Origin: Komagataeibacter diospyri
GTDB lineage: Bacteria > Pseudomonadota > Alphaproteobacteria > Acetobacterales > Acetobacteraceae
Reading direction: 5' to 3'
Assembly: GCF_006538165.1 (NCBI RefSeq)
Contig: NZ_BDLU01000037.1
Span: 62,001-126,000, forward strand
Length of the DNA stretch: 64,000 bases
Below are positions 1-9,246 of this stretch, in pieces. The number at the start of each line of letters is the position of its first letter. Position 1 is the stretch's first letter. The translations under genes were made by a program, and so were the position numbers. The notes under the pieces are model-generated. The model was not told the DNA's origin and did no database searches. It saw nothing but the letters and a program-made list of their open reading frames with translations.

Positions 1-233
1 GACCGCAGCAGCCGGCGCAGCGCCATGACCGCGGGCAGGTCACGCCATGGCGGCCTGCGGTCGACATGCACATGGTCGAACCACGGTGCATGCCGTGCAA
101 GCTCGGCAAAGGGCGCCTGCGTCAGCAGGTCGACCGTATCATGCACATAATGGGCGCGAATGGCCGCGAACGGCGCGAAGGACTGGATGAAATCGCCCAG
201 CGCGCCCAGCCGGATAACCAGAATGCGGGCCAT
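1..233 (-). CDS. glycosyltransferase family 9 (heptosyltransferase-like), N-terminal part
   Basis: The window edge cuts this gene; only the first 77 codons are present. The product begins MARILVIRLGALGDFIQS, the standard first strand and glycine loop of ADP-heptose:LPS heptosyltransferases (GT9, GT-B fold). It continues through the usual 'DLLTQAPFAELARHAPWFD' second strand. GT9 enzymes add heptose or related sugars to lipid A core on the cytoplasmic face. The start lies 4 bases after the stop of the upstream TPR gene at 238, so the two are probably co-transcribed. The acceptor sugar cannot be told from this fragment. Confidence 0.85.
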   Translation of the reverse strand, partial: MARILVIRLGALGDFIQSFAPFAAIRAHYVHDTVDLLTQAPFAELARHAPWFDHVHVDRRPPWRDLPAVMALRRLLR

Positions 234-237
234 GGGT

Positions 238-1233
238 TCAGGGTGCCTCGGGGTCGGTTTCAAGCAGCGACAGATCCTGACGCGCCAGATCGGCCTCATC
301 CGAATCCGGGGCCAGCGTCACGACATCCTGCCAGTCGGCGCGCGCCTGCGCCATCTGGCCCTCGCGCTGGTACAGGATACCGCGTTCCAGCAGTGCCGCG
401 CCATTGCGGGGCATGTCCTTCAGGGCCGCGTTGATATCGGTCATGGCCTGTTCGATCCGGCCCATCCGGCGCCATGCAGCCGCGCGCGCGACCAGTGCCT
501 CATCACGTTCCGCCGGAACGGATGGCAGCGGTGTCAGGGTATCGATCGCCCTCTGGGGCTGATCCAGTTCAACCGCGACCCGCGCGTAGACCAGACGTAG
601 CGGCACGTCATCCGGTTCCAGCATCAGGCCATAGGTCGCGCTATCAAATGCCTGTTTCGGGCTGTCATCCGCCTGCCATGCCCGCGCTGCCTGTTCAGCG
701 ACGGCCGCGCGGCGGCGCAGGGACTGCGGGGTATCAGGCTGCATGCCCGCATGGGCCGAGTCCCCCACGGGCCAGCCGGGCACATGCGCCAGACGGTCCA
801 GCGATGCCGCCGCCGTCGCCACATCCCCCAGTTCGATGCGCGCAAGGGCTTCGCACTGCTGGGCCTCCAGGCCACCGCCATGGTTCAGCCAGTCCTCGGC
901 ATAATCACGCGCGCCATCGGGATCATCGGACACGGTGGCGGTGCAGCGGGCGAAGCTCCATGCCTCATGCCCGGCCCCCTCATGCTCCGGCACGGTGGGG
1001 ACAGGTGTCGGGGCGGCGGCCCGTGGCGCATCAGCCGCCCATACACGGCCATTCCACGCGACGTTGACCGCCAGCAGCAGGCATGCCCCCACAATCACGA
1101 CACCAGCCGCCATGATGCCCCGGCATCCCACCCGCACCCGGCGGGCGGGCCGGACCGGCGCAATGGCGGGACGAACGGGACACCCCTCCGGCAGGGAAAA
1201 GGGGGATACAGGCAGGCACGCAAAGACTCTCAT
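238..1233 (-). CDS. TPR-containing membrane protein
   Basis: This 331-residue reading starts at the Met before VFACLPVSPFS; an upstream Met would add 17 residues. A basic N-terminus is followed by one hydrophobic segment (about residues 40-60, IMAAGVVIVGACLLLAV), which suggests a type II anchored or secreted protein. An Ala/Pro-rich linker and then alpha-helical repeats follow. The C-terminal 120 residues show tetratricopeptide repeats (pairs such as DEALVARAAAWRRMGRIEQA and AALLERGILYQREGQMAQA). TPR proteins scaffold protein contacts. It sits directly upstream of a GT9 gene and divergent from a GT4 gene, so a role in envelope polysaccharide assembly is an inference from context only. Confidence 0.75.
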   Translation of the reverse strand: MRVFACLPVSPFSLPEGCPVRPAIAPVRPARRVRVGCRGIMAAGVVIVGACLLLAVNVAWNGRVWAADAPRAAAPTPVPTVPEHEGAGHEAWSFARCTATVSDDPDGARDYAEDWLNHGGGLEAQQCEALARIELGDVATAAASLDRLAHVPGWPVGDSAHAGMQPDTPQSLRRRAAVAEQAARAWQADDSPKQAFDSATYGLMLEPDDVPLRLVYARVAVELDQPQRAIDTLTPLPSVPAERDEALVARAAAWRRMGRIEQAMTDINAALKDMPRNGAALLERGILYQREGQMAQARADWQDVVTLAPDSDEADLARQDLSLLETDPEAP

Positions 1234-1334
1234 TACCGCATTCGTCGGCCTGCCCGCCAAGAAGGTCAAGGGCCAGCCCCCCATTCGCCACCGACCCGTG
1301 CAGTTCCGATACGATCATGATATGGGGAAGGGTG

Positions 1335-2564
1335 ATGCAAACCGTGAGCGACCGACCTGTCATCCTGCAGGCCCTGCCAGCCCTCGAATCCGGCGGGATA
1401 GAACATGGCACGCTGGAAATGGCGCGTGCCATCGTCCAGGGCGGTGGCACGGCCATCGTGGCCAGTGCGGGCGGACGCCTTGTCCCGCGCCTGAAATACA
1501 TCGGGGCCATTCCGGTCGAGATGGACCTGAAAGCGAAGAATCCCCTTTCCATCATGCGCAACGCGGCCCGCCTGCGCCATGTCATCCGGGAATTCGGTGT
1601 CAATCTGGTCCATGCGCGTTCGCGCGCGCCTGCATGGGCGGCCTCCCTGGCATGCAGGCGGCTGAAGATACCGCTGGTCACTACATGGCATGGCGTGCAC
1701 GCCGCCAACCTGCCGGGCAAGCGGCGGTACAACAGCGTGCTGGCGTCCGGCAACCGGGTTATTGCCATAAGCCGCTACATCGAAAACCGCCTGCGTGAGG
1801 AATACAGGGTGGACGACGATCGCCTGCGCCTGATCCCGCGCGGGGCAGACATGCTGCGCTTCGACCCGCAGGGCGTGCGCGGCAACCGGGTGCAGAACCT
1901 GATCAACCTGTGGAACATCCCCGACGGCGCCACCGTCATCATGCTGCCCGCGCGCGTGACCCCGTGGAAGGGGCATGCGCTGCTGATCGAGGCGCTGGCG
2001 CGGATGAATGAAACAGCGGGCTTCAACGGGGACTGGGTGTGCATTTTCGTGGGTGAGGCGAACGAAAAGCTGGGCCGCGAACTCGTCACTCTCGCCCAGC
2101 GCAGGGGAATCGCCACGCACCTGCGTTTTGCCGGGCACTGCGCCGACATGCCGGCCGCCATGATGCTGGCGGACATGGTGGTTGTACCCTCGCTGCGGCC
2201 CGAACCCTTCGGCCGCGTCGTGGTGGAGGCCCAGGCCATGGGCCGCCCCGTTATCGTGGCGGGCCATGGCGCGGCGCTGGAAACGGTGGATGACGGCGTG
2301 ACCGGTTTCGTATTCCCCCCCGATGACGTGCAGGCACTGGCAGCCTGCATGCGCCATATCGCCACCATGACGCAGGAAGAACGCACCCGGCTGGCATGGC
2401 ACGCGCGCGAGAATGTGCGCGACCATTATTCAACACAGGCGATGCAGTACGCGACCCTGTCCGTATATGATGAACTGCTGCACACGCAGTTGGCGAATAC
2501 CTTCTACCATGCCGCCATGGCGGACATGGGCTGGGGTGATGAAGCCCTGCCACAGGCAGGATAG
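1335..2564 (+). CDS. glycosyltransferase family 4 (GT-B fold)
   Basis: This 409-residue protein has GT-B architecture. The N-terminal acceptor half begins 'VILQALPALESGGIEHGTLE', with the Gly-Gly-Ile-Glu loop seen in many lipopolysaccharide and capsule glycosyltransferases. The C-terminal donor half carries 'LPARVTPWKGHALLIEAL' and 'PSLRPEPFGRVVVEAQAMG', the E-x7-E nucleotide-sugar site of GT4 (E in PEPFG and in VVVEA). It probably transfers a sugar from a nucleotide donor to a lipid-linked or LPS acceptor at the inner membrane. The start at 1335 has a GGAAGG stretch just upstream; an in-frame ATG at 1317 is the alternative. It is divergent from the TPR/GT9 pair. Confidence 0.85.
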   Translation: MQTVSDRPVILQALPALESGGIEHGTLEMARAIVQGGGTAIVASAGGRLVPRLKYIGAIPVEMDLKAKNPLSIMRNAARLRHVIREFGVNLVHARSRAPAWAASLACRRLKIPLVTTWHGVHAANLPGKRRYNSVLASGNRVIAISRYIENRLREEYRVDDDRLRLIPRGADMLRFDPQGVRGNRVQNLINLWNIPDGATVIMLPARVTPWKGHALLIEALARMNETAGFNGDWVCIFVGEANEKLGRELVTLAQRRGIATHLRFAGHCADMPAAMMLADMVVVPSLRPEPFGRVVVEAQAMGRPVIVAGHGAALETVDDGVTGFVFPPDDVQALAACMRHIATMTQEERTRLAWHARENVRDHYSTQAMQYATLSVYDELLHTQLANTFYHAAMADMGWGDEALPQAG

Positions 2565-2798
2565 CAGCACGTGTGCGGTAATTGTGCCATATCGGGTGCG
2601 GGATTACCTTGATCTGCCTCATGGCATTCCAAAAAGCCGGGCCGAGCATCCAGTATTCAGCATGGGCCTTATGCAACGGGTGGTTTTACAGTCGACAAGA
2701 CGACTGAAATTCTTCACCCATTGCGCATTCTTCTTTCTGGCGGACGGGGATGACCCGCGGCCCGCCGTTTCAACGCGAACACTTCGGGACTGCACCAC

Positions 2799-3950
2799 AT
2801 GAACCAGATTTCCCCCGCCCAGACCGACGATATCACCCCCGTACCCGGCCCCCACCACCCCGACCTGCGCCGGGTCAACTCCAACCCGGATTTCTGGTAT
2901 CCGGTGGCATGGTCAGCCGACCTGAAACGCGACAAGACGCTGGCCGTCAGCTATGCTGGCATTCCCATCGTGCTGGTCCGCCCCGAAGAGGGCAGCGTCT
3001 TCGCGCTGTATGACCGTTGCCCCCACCGGCAGGTCCCGCTGAGCAAGGGCACCGTGAACGGCCAGACCGTGCGCTGCTGCTATCATGGCTGGGCCTTTGG
3101 CCGTTCGGGCCGCTGCATCGACGTGCCCTATCTTGGCAAGGGCAAGCTGCCCAATGGCGTACGTACCTTCCCGGTGCGTGAAGCGGGCGGGCTGATCTTC
3201 ATCTTCCCCGGCGACCCGGACAAGGCAGACAGCACCCCCTTCCCCAAGCTGGCCCAGACGGACAACCCCAAATACAAGACCAAGCATTTCAGCCCGCGGG
3301 TGAACTGCCACTACACCTTCATGCATGAAAACCTGATGGACATGAACCATCAGTTCCTGCACCGCCGCCAGATGGGCCAGATCAAGGCCCGTTTCCTGGG
3401 GCAGGACAAGGGCGAGGACTTTATCGAGGCACGTTACAGCTTCATGCGCTGCGCGGGACAGCAGCCGCTGGCCGAACGCCTGATCTTTGGCAAGCACAAG
3501 GACCTGCAGGGCAAGGAACAGCCCGTTGAGGAAGTTGTGACGATCCGCACGGAATATCCGTACCAGACCCTGCGCATCACCGACAAGGACGGTGACCTGA
3601 TCATGGATCTGTGGACCGCCTACGTGCCGGTGGACAAGGACGAACGCGTAACCCAGTCCTTTGGCCTGCTGTCCATCCTGCGCCCGCAGACCCCGTTCCT
3701 GATCGACATGATCTGGCCCGCGCTGGGCTGGTTCACCAACCGCATCTTCCTTGAAGACAAGGAAATCGTGGAACTGGAACAGGCCGCGTGGAACGAGGCT
3801 GGCTACGACCGCAACGTGGAAATCTTCCCCGTGGTCAAGGCGCTGCGTGAACTGCTTATCCGTCGTGGCATTCCGCAGGACATGCCGCCCGCTACGGACG
3901 CGAAACAGCCTGCTGCTCCCGCACCGGCCGAACCCGCCACATCAGCCTGA
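2799..3950 (+). CDS. Rieske [2Fe-2S] non-haem iron oxygenase, alpha-type
   Basis: This 383-residue protein has an N-terminal Rieske domain with C74-x-H76 and C93-x2-H96 ('RCPHRQ' and 'CCYHGW'). A C-terminal START-like catalytic domain follows, with the mononuclear iron region at D181, H184 and H188 ('ENLMDMNHQFLHRR'). Rieske oxygenases use electrons from a separate reductase to hydroxylate or demethylate aromatic, steroid or other substrates. No reductase or ferredoxin gene is adjacent, so the partner must be elsewhere. The H-x3-H spacing is shorter than the common H-x4-H. The last 20 residues are Pro/Ala-rich. The substrate is unknown. A GC hairpin follows the stop. Confidence 0.85.
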   Translation: MNQISPAQTDDITPVPGPHHPDLRRVNSNPDFWYPVAWSADLKRDKTLAVSYAGIPIVLVRPEEGSVFALYDRCPHRQVPLSKGTVNGQTVRCCYHGWAFGRSGRCIDVPYLGKGKLPNGVRTFPVREAGGLIFIFPGDPDKADSTPFPKLAQTDNPKYKTKHFSPRVNCHYTFMHENLMDMNHQFLHRRQMGQIKARFLGQDKGEDFIEARYSFMRCAGQQPLAERLIFGKHKDLQGKEQPVEEVVTIRTEYPYQTLRITDKDGDLIMDLWTAYVPVDKDERVTQSFGLLSILRPQTPFLIDMIWPALGWFTNRIFLEDKEIVELEQAAWNEAGYDRNVEIFPVVKALRELLIRRGIPQDMPPATDAKQPAAPAPAEPATSA

Positions 3951-3956
3951 TTGTCC

Positions 3957-3982
3957 GCCCGCCATCCCCATGGATGGCGGGC
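3957..3982 (+). terminator. GC-rich hairpin after the Rieske gene
   Basis: A perfect 11-bp stem (arms 3957-3967 and 3972-3982, GCCCGCCATCC type) with a 4-base loop lies 6 bases past the Rieske stop. It is followed by a pyrimidine-rich but not purely T stretch, so it is a likely but imperfect intrinsic terminator. Confidence 0.55.
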
Positions 3983-4015
3983 ATTCCCCTTCCCGTCGCT
4001 ACGTGAAAACACCCT

Positions 4016-4207
4016 ATGACCGAACGGCCTGACACACCCCGCCTGACCGATCGGGCCGAGGCCGCCCGCCAGCAGCGCCTCGCCCGGGAAGCCGAGGCCC
4101 TGCGCGCCAACCTGCGCCGGCGCAAGCAGCAGACCCGTGCCCGCACGGCCCCTGCATCCGATGCCCCTACTCCCGGCAGCGGCGACATATCCAGCAACGA
4201 AGCGTGA
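4016..4207 (+). CDS. small basic conserved protein of unknown function
   Basis: This 63-residue protein is highly charged: the stretch AEAARQQRLAREAEALRANL and the following RRRKQQTRAR predict one long basic amphipathic helix. A Ser/Ala/Pro-rich tail follows. It has no cysteines and no signal peptide. Similar short Arg/Ala-rich proteins occur in alphaproteobacteria near murA and dcd, which supports a real gene; I know of no function. It ends about 100 bases before dcd. Codon use and the position in a plus-strand run also favour coding. A nucleic-acid or ribosome contact would fit its charge but is speculative. Confidence 0.6.
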   Translation: MTERPDTPRLTDRAEAARQQRLAREAEALRANLRRRKQQTRARTAPASDAPTPGSGDISSNEA

Positions 4208-4303
4208 TTGCGGTTGCGGTCGGGCGGCCACTTCGTTAGTGGTCGCGCAACGGCCGACGGGTTGCCCGCGTGCCGCGCCACTGATGCCGAAGGAAGGGAC
4301 AGC

Positions 4304-4858
4304 ATGCCAATAATGCCCGATACGTGGATTCGTCGCATGGCCACGGACCATGGCATGATCGAACCCTTCGTGGAAAAGCAGAGCCGGGAGGGCGTGATTT
4401 CCTTCGGGCTGTCATCGTACGGGTATGATGCGCGCGTCGCCAATGAATTCAAGATTTTCACCGACGTGGACAACGCGGTGGTCGATCCCAAGAACTTTGC
4501 CGAAAACAGCTTTGTCACCCGCCGGGGCGACTGCTGCACCATTCCGCCGCACAGCTTCGTGCTGGCGCACACGGTCGAATATTTCCGCATACCGCGCGAC
4601 ACGCTGGTGGTCTGCCTGGGCAAGTCCACCTATGCGCGCTGCGGCATCATCGTGAACGTGACCCCGCTGGAACCGGAATGGGAAGGGCAGGTCACGATCG
4701 AGATCAGCAACACTACCCCCCTGCCCGCGCGCATTTACGCCAATGAAGGGATCTGCCAGTTCCTGTTCTTCCAGGGGGCATCACCGTGTGAAGTCAGCTA
4801 CGCCGACCGCAAGGGCAAATACATGGGGCAGGTCGGCGTCGCCCCGCCGCGTATGTAA
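4304..4858 (+). CDS. dcd: dCTP deaminase
   Basis: This 184-residue enzyme matches the usual length of the Dcd trimeric dUTPase-superfamily enzyme. It deaminates dCTP to dUTP for dTMP synthesis. Visible motifs are '[13 protein letters not shown]' near the N-terminus and '[20 protein letters not shown]', which includes the catalytic Glu region followed by [13 protein letters not shown]. The C-terminal '[11 protein letters not shown]' core also matches. The ATG at 4304 is preceded by AAGGAAGGGA, so the longer in-frame ORF from 4208 is not the true start. murA follows after 18 bases, as often in alphaproteobacteria. Confidence 0.96.
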   Translation: MPIMPDTWIRRMATDHGMIEPFVEKQSREGVISFGLSSYGYDARVANEFKIFTDVDNAVVDPKNFAENSFVTRRGDCCTIPPHSFVLAHTVEYFRIPRDTLVVCLGKSTYARCGIIVNVTPLEPEWEGQVTIEISNTTPLPARIYANEGICQFLFFQGASPCEVSYADRKGKYMGQVGVAPPRM

Positions 4859-4876
4859 GGGCAGGAAGCGCAAGTC

Positions 4877-6139
4877 ATGGACCGTTTCATCATTCACGGC
4901 GGCCACCCGCTGCGTGGGGACATCGTCATTGGCGGGGCAAAGAATTCCGCCCTGAAGCTGCTGGTGGCGGGGTTGCTGACCTCCGAAAAGCTGGTGCTGA
5001 ACAATGTCCCGCGCATTGCGGACATCCGCACCATGCGCAGGCTGCTTGAACAGCATGGCCTGACGGTGGAAGATGTCAGCGGCGACGGTGGCACACTGTC
5101 GGTTGGTGGCGAGATCACCAATACCGAGGCCCCCTACAATATCGTATCCAAGATGCGGGCATCGATCCTTGTGCTCGGCCCGCTTCTGGCACGCTGTGGC
5201 GAAGCCCGCGTGTCGCTGCCCGGTGGCTGCGCCATCGGCACGCGCCCGGTTGACCTGCACCTGAAGGCGCTGGAAACGCTGGGGGCAAAGATCACGCTGG
5301 AAAATGGCTACATCCATGCCGAAGCCCCCCACGGCCTGAAGGGGGAGCGGGTGATCCTGCCGTTCGCCTCCGTGGGTGCTACGGAAAACCTGCTGATGGC
5401 CGCAACCCTGGCCAAGGGGCGCACCGAAATCGTCAATGCCGCACGTGAACCCGAAATCGGGGACCTTGTCGGCTGCCTCAACGCCATGGGCGCGCGCATT
5501 ACCGGCATCGGCACGGGCAAGCTGGTCATTGACGGGGTGGACGGGCTGCATGGCGCGCATTACCGCGTCATGCCCGACCGGATCGAATGCGGCACCTATG
5601 CCTGTGCTGCCGCCATTACCGGCGGCGAGCTGCGCCTGGTGGGCGGTCAGGTCGAACACCTTGGCGCCGTCGTGCGCGCGCTGGAAGAAGCGGGCGTGGA
5701 GATGGTGCAGGAGGAAGGGGCCGTGCGCGTACAGCGTACCGGCGCACTGCGCGGGGTCGATATCATGACCGAGCCCTATCCCGGCTTCCCCACCGACATG
5801 CAGGCCCAGTTCATGGCGCTGCTGTCGGTTGCCGAAGGAGCATCGATGGTGACCGAAACCATTTTCGAAAACCGTTTCATGCATGTGCCCGAACTCAACC
5901 GCATGGGCGCGCGCATCAACGTGCATGGGTCATCGGCCATTATCCGGGGCGTGCATTCGCTGTCTGGTGCGCCAGTCATGGCGACCGACCTGCGGGCATC
6001 GTTCTCGCTCATCCTCGCGGGGCTTGCAGCCCATGGGGAGACGATCCTGAGCCGCGTCTACCACCTTGACCGGGGTTACGAGGCCGTGGAACGCAAGCTG
6101 GCGCAGTGCGGCGCGCATATCGAACGCGTTTCCGACTAG
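4877..6139 (+). CDS. murA: UDP-N-acetylglucosamine 1-carboxyvinyltransferase
   Basis: This 420-residue protein catalyses the first committed step of peptidoglycan synthesis, transferring enolpyruvate from PEP to UDP-GlcNAc in the cytoplasm. It contains the K22-N23 pair in '[11 protein letters not shown]' and the catalytic loop '[14 protein letters not shown]' with Cys118, the fosfomycin-target cysteine. The C-terminal '[19 protein letters not shown]' is typical of the family. A GCAGGAAG ribosome-binding site precedes the ATG. It sits between dcd and hisG on the same strand. Confidence 0.97.
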   Translation: MDRFIIHGGHPLRGDIVIGGAKNSALKLLVAGLLTSEKLVLNNVPRIADIRTMRRLLEQHGLTVEDVSGDGGTLSVGGEITNTEAPYNIVSKMRASILVLGPLLARCGEARVSLPGGCAIGTRPVDLHLKALETLGAKITLENGYIHAEAPHGLKGERVILPFASVGATENLLMAATLAKGRTEIVNAAREPEIGDLVGCLNAMGARITGIGTGKLVIDGVDGLHGAHYRVMPDRIECGTYACAAAITGGELRLVGGQVEHLGAVVRALEEAGVEMVQEEGAVRVQRTGALRGVDIMTEPYPGFPTDMQAQFMALLSVAEGASMVTETIFENRFMHVPELNRMGARINVHGSSAIIRGVHSLSGAPVMATDLRASFSLILAGLAAHGETILSRVYHLDRGYEAVERKLAQCGAHIERVSD

Positions 6140-6239
6140 CTGCCGCCAGAAAAGCGCCCTTCCTGCATGATGGCTGAATGTGGTATGCGCGCATGTCACC
6201 AGAGGCACCCCGTACCATGCGGGGCAACTCCAGCCTTCA

Positions 6240-6980
6240 ATGTCGGAGAATGCATTGACCGTCCTGTCACCGGCCCAGACCGCCGTTCCGGAAACGGATA
6301 GCCCGCTGATACTTGCCCTGCCCAAGGGCCGTATCCTCAAAGCCGCGGCGCCGCTTCTGCATAGGGCGGGCATTGTGCCCGGACCGGATTTCAATGACGA
6401 GAAAAGCCGCCTGCTGCGCTTTGAAACCAATGATCCCAACATTGACGTGGTGCGCGTGCGCTCGTTCGATGTCGCGACCTTCGTTGCCTTTGGCGGCGCG
6501 CAGATCGGCATATGCGGCGCTGATGTGCTGATGGAATTCGACTACCCCGAAATCTACGCCCCGCTTGATCTGGGCATCGGCGGCTGCCGCATTTCCATCG
6601 CCCAGCCCAAGGACCGCAGCGGGCTTGAAGACAATCCCAACCGCCTGTCACAGGTGCGGGTCGCGACCAAGTATCCCTCCATCACGCGCCGTCACTTTGC
6701 CGCGCGCGGCATCAACGCCAGCATCGTCCACCTGCATGGCGCGATGGAACTGGCCCCGGTTCTGGACCTGTCCCACCTGATCGTTGATCTGGTTGATACG
6801 GGGTCCACCCTGCGCGCCAACGGACTGGAGGAAACCCACACCATCGCCCATGTCACCAGCCGCCTGATCGTGAATCGCACGGCGCTGAAAACCCAGCCCG
6901 AGCGCATAAGCGCCATCATCAACCGTTTCCGCACGGCGCTGGCGTCCAATTCCGCACCAGCCAAGGACCAGCAGGCATGA
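6240..6980 (+). CDS. hisG: ATP phosphoribosyltransferase, short form
   Basis: This 246-residue enzyme opens histidine synthesis by joining ATP and PRPP. The core 'LALPKGRILKAAAPLL', 'GICGADVLMEF' and the PRPP loop 'VDLVDTGSTLRANGLEE' are all present. There is no C-terminal ACT-like regulatory domain, so it belongs to the short HisG-S class that needs the HisZ partner for activity and feedback control. No hisZ is in this window. The chosen ATG gives a plausible N-terminus; an upstream extension to 6180 is unlikely. The stop overlaps the hisD start (ATGA), which indicates translational coupling. Confidence 0.95.
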   Translation: MSENALTVLSPAQTAVPETDSPLILALPKGRILKAAAPLLHRAGIVPGPDFNDEKSRLLRFETNDPNIDVVRVRSFDVATFVAFGGAQIGICGADVLMEFDYPEIYAPLDLGIGGCRISIAQPKDRSGLEDNPNRLSQVRVATKYPSITRRHFAARGINASIVHLHGAMELAPVLDLSHLIVDLVDTGSTLRANGLEETHTIAHVTSRLIVNRTALKTQPERISAIINRFRTALASNSAPAKDQQA

Positions 6981-8281
6981 AGCGCCTTGATACCACCCAG
7001 CCTGATTTCAAAGCCGAATTCGCCGGCCTGCTGGCTGACCGTGACAGCGACACCGCCCGCGTGGACGGCCCCGTAACCGAAATTCTGGCTGCCGTGCGGG
7101 CACGCGGTGATGACGCATTGTGCGAATTCACCAACCGTTTCGACCGGGCCAATGTCACCCCCGCCACCCTGCGGATCACGGCAGCGGAAGTCGAAGCCGC
7201 CTGTGCGCAGGTTCCGGCCAGATTGCTGGAATCCCTTGAAGTCGCAGCCACGCGGATCGAGTCGTTCCACAAGGCGCAGATGCCATCCGACATGCGTTAC
7301 GTGGATGATGCGGGTGTTACGCTGGGCATGCGCTGGACGGCACTGGACTCGGTAGGGCTGTACGTGCCGGGCGGCAAGGCGGCGTATCCGTCCTCCGTGC
7401 TGATGAACGCCATTCCCGCCCATGTGGCGGGGGTCGGGCGCATCGCCATGTGCGTGCCCACGCCTGATGGCGCGCTCAATCCGCTGGTGCTGGCGGCGGC
7501 GCGACGCGCGGGTGTGACTGAAATCTACCGCGTGGGCGGCGCGCAGGCCGTGGGCGCCATGGCCTATGGCACGGCCACCATCGCACCTGTGGACCGCGTG
7601 GTGGGACCGGGCAACGCCTATGTGGCCGAAGCGAAGCGGCAGGTCTTCGGCACGGTGGGAATCGACAGCATCGCCGGTCCATCCGAGGTGGTGGTGATTG
7701 CGGATGGCAACAACGATCCCCGCGCCATCGCACTCGACCTGCTGGCGCAGGCGGAACATGACCCCATGGCCCAGTCCATCCTGATTACGCCGGATGCAGG
7801 CATGGCGGCGAAGGTGGAACAGGCGGTCGCAACCGAGCTGGAAACCCTGCCGCGCGCTGAAATCGCCCGCACCAGCTGGGACGCCCATGGCGCAATCATC
7901 ACGGTGCGTGACCTGAATGAGGCCGCCGACCTTGTAAACACCATAGCGCCTGAACATCTGGAACTCATGATCGATGATCCGGCCCCGGTCTTTGACCGCG
8001 TGCGGCATGCTGGCGCCATTTTTGTCGGTCGGCACTGCCCCGAGGCCATTGGCGATTATGTCGGTGGTCCCAACCATGTGCTGCCGACCAGCCGCACGGC
8101 GCGTTTCTCGTCCGGGCTGTCGGTGTTCGACTTCATCAAGCGCACGACATTCATCGAGGCACAGCCCGAGTCGCTGCGCAGGATCGGGCCCGCCGCCGTC
8201 AGCCTGGCACAGGCCGAAGGCCTTGATGCACATGCACTGAGCGTGTCGGTCCGGCTGGCCGACCTTGATCGCCGCGCATAA
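6977..8281 (+). CDS. hisD: histidinol dehydrogenase
   Basis: This 434-residue zinc enzyme carries out the last two steps of histidine synthesis, oxidising L-histidinol to histidine with NAD. Typical segments are 'VGLYVPGGKAAYPSSVLMN', 'VGPGNAYVAEAKRQVFG', 'AGPSEVVVIAD', the 'LAQAEHD' zinc-ligand region and the C-terminal 'DYVGGPNHVLPTS'. It overlaps hisG by 4 bases, so the two form an operon. A promoter-like site before infA follows 7 bases after the stop. Confidence 0.96.
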   Translation: MKRLDTTQPDFKAEFAGLLADRDSDTARVDGPVTEILAAVRARGDDALCEFTNRFDRANVTPATLRITAAEVEAACAQVPARLLESLEVAATRIESFHKAQMPSDMRYVDDAGVTLGMRWTALDSVGLYVPGGKAAYPSSVLMNAIPAHVAGVGRIAMCVPTPDGALNPLVLAAARRAGVTEIYRVGGAQAVGAMAYGTATIAPVDRVVGPGNAYVAEAKRQVFGTVGIDSIAGPSEVVVIADGNNDPRAIALDLLAQAEHDPMAQSILITPDAGMAAKVEQAVATELETLPRAEIARTSWDAHGAIITVRDLNEAADLVNTIAPEHLELMIDDPAPVFDRVRHAGAIFVGRHCPEAIGDYVGGPNHVLPTSRTARFSSGLSVFDFIKRTTFIEAQPESLRRIGPAAVSLAQAEGLDAHALSVSVRLADLDRRA

Positions 8282-8287
8282 GGAAAC

Positions 8288-8316
8288 TTGACCCGGGCGA
8301 CGAGTATCCCCACATA
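8288..8316 (+). promoter_or_regulatory. predicted sigma-70 promoter for infA
   Basis: A TTGACC -35 box at 8288 and a CACATA -10 box at 8311 are separated by 17 bases. They lie in the 97-base gap between hisD and infA, about 65 bases before the infA start. The -35 is a good match and the -10 a moderate one. Confidence 0.45.
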
Positions 8317-8378
8317 AACCAACCGTATTGCGCTGCGGGCCCGCAGCATGACGGCAATTTTGATGATTGAAGGACACG

Positions 8379-8597
8379 ATGTCTAAAGAAGACATGATCG
8401 AATTCAGTGGCACAGTAACCGAACTGCTGCCCAATGCCATGTTCCGCGTGACACTGGATAATGAGCATACCATCCTGGCGCATACCAGCGGCAAGATGCG
8501 CAAGAACCGTATCCGCGTGCTGGCGGGCGACCGCGTGAATGTGGAAATGACGCCCTATGACCTGACAAAAGGTCGCATCACGTTCCGCTTCAAGTAA
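8379..8597 (+). CDS. infA: translation initiation factor IF-1
   Basis: The 72 residues match the exact usual length of IF-1, a single S1-type OB-fold domain that binds the 30S A site. The sequence '[20 protein letters not shown]' and the ending '[13 protein letters not shown]' are diagnostic. GAAGGA lies about 5 bases before the ATG at 8379, which excludes the upstream in-frame ATG at 8367. maf follows closely. Confidence 0.98.
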   Translation: MSKEDMIEFSGTVTELLPNAMFRVTLDNEHTILAHTSGKMRKNRIRVLAGDRVNVEMTPYDLTKGRITFRFK

Positions 8598-8614
8598 GCC
8601 GCCCTTTGTCGGTC

Positions 8615-9244
8615 ATGACCGCAGACACCGCTCCATCCGGGGCGGATACGGGTGCGCAGCTTGTCCTCGCCTCGGCTTCCCCCCGCAGGCTCGCGCTCCT
8701 GCGACAGATCGGGCTGGTTCCTGATCAGGTTCATCCAGCAGATATCGATGAAACGCCCCGGCCTGACGAACTGCCCCGTTCCCATGCCCAGCGTCTGGCG
8801 ACGGAAAAGGCCGAACACGTAGCGGACGCGTTGGATATTCCGGCACTGGTCATCGCGGCCGATACCGTTGTGGCCCTTGGCCGACGCATCCTGCCCAAGG
8901 CGGAGGATGCGGATACGGCACGCAGGTGCCTTAACCTGCTGTCCGGACGGCGCCATACCGTCTTTACCGCCGTGGCCCTGCGTCCCACCACCGCATGGCA
9001 GGGTGGCCGCGCGGGCAACCGGCTGGTCGCCAGCACGGTCACATTCTCCCGCCTGACGTCGGTGCAGATCGATGCGCTGATTGAAGCAGGTGACTGGAAC
9101 GGCAAGGCCGGGGGCTATGCCATCCAGGGCCAGGCGGCGGCGTTCGTGCGCTTCATGTCTGGCAGCTACACCGGCATTGTCGGCCTGCCACTGTTTGAAA
9201 CCGCGCAGATGCTGCGTGGCCAGAAGGGATGCTGGCTCCGGTGA
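8615..9244 (+). CDS. maf: Maf-family nucleotide pyrophosphatase
   Basis: This protein of about 209 residues belongs to the Maf/YhdE family, which hydrolyses dTTP, UTP or modified nucleotides to monophosphates as housecleaning enzymes. The signature 'LVLASASPRRLALLRQIGL' and 'VIAADTVVALGRRILPKAED' are present, as is 'DWNGKAGGYAIQGQAAAFV' near the C-terminus. The start may be the ATG at 8615 or the in-frame TTG at 8606; neither has a strong ribosome-binding site. The infA-maf-RNase E/G-yacG order is a known alphaproteobacterial arrangement. Confidence 0.93.
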   Translation: MTADTAPSGADTGAQLVLASASPRRLALLRQIGLVPDQVHPADIDETPRPDELPRSHAQRLATEKAEHVADALDIPALVIAADTVVALGRRILPKAEDADTARRCLNLLSGRRHTVFTAVALRPTTAWQGGRAGNRLVASTVTFSRLTSVQIDALIEAGDWNGKAGGYAIQGQAAAFVRFMSGSYTGIVGLPLFETAQMLRGQKGCWLR

Positions 9245-9246
9245 GC

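Noticed and set aside
2689-2706. Six-base inverted repeat CAGTCG/CGACTG downstream of the GT4 gene
   Set aside because: The stem is short and has no T run; it is not enough to call a terminator.
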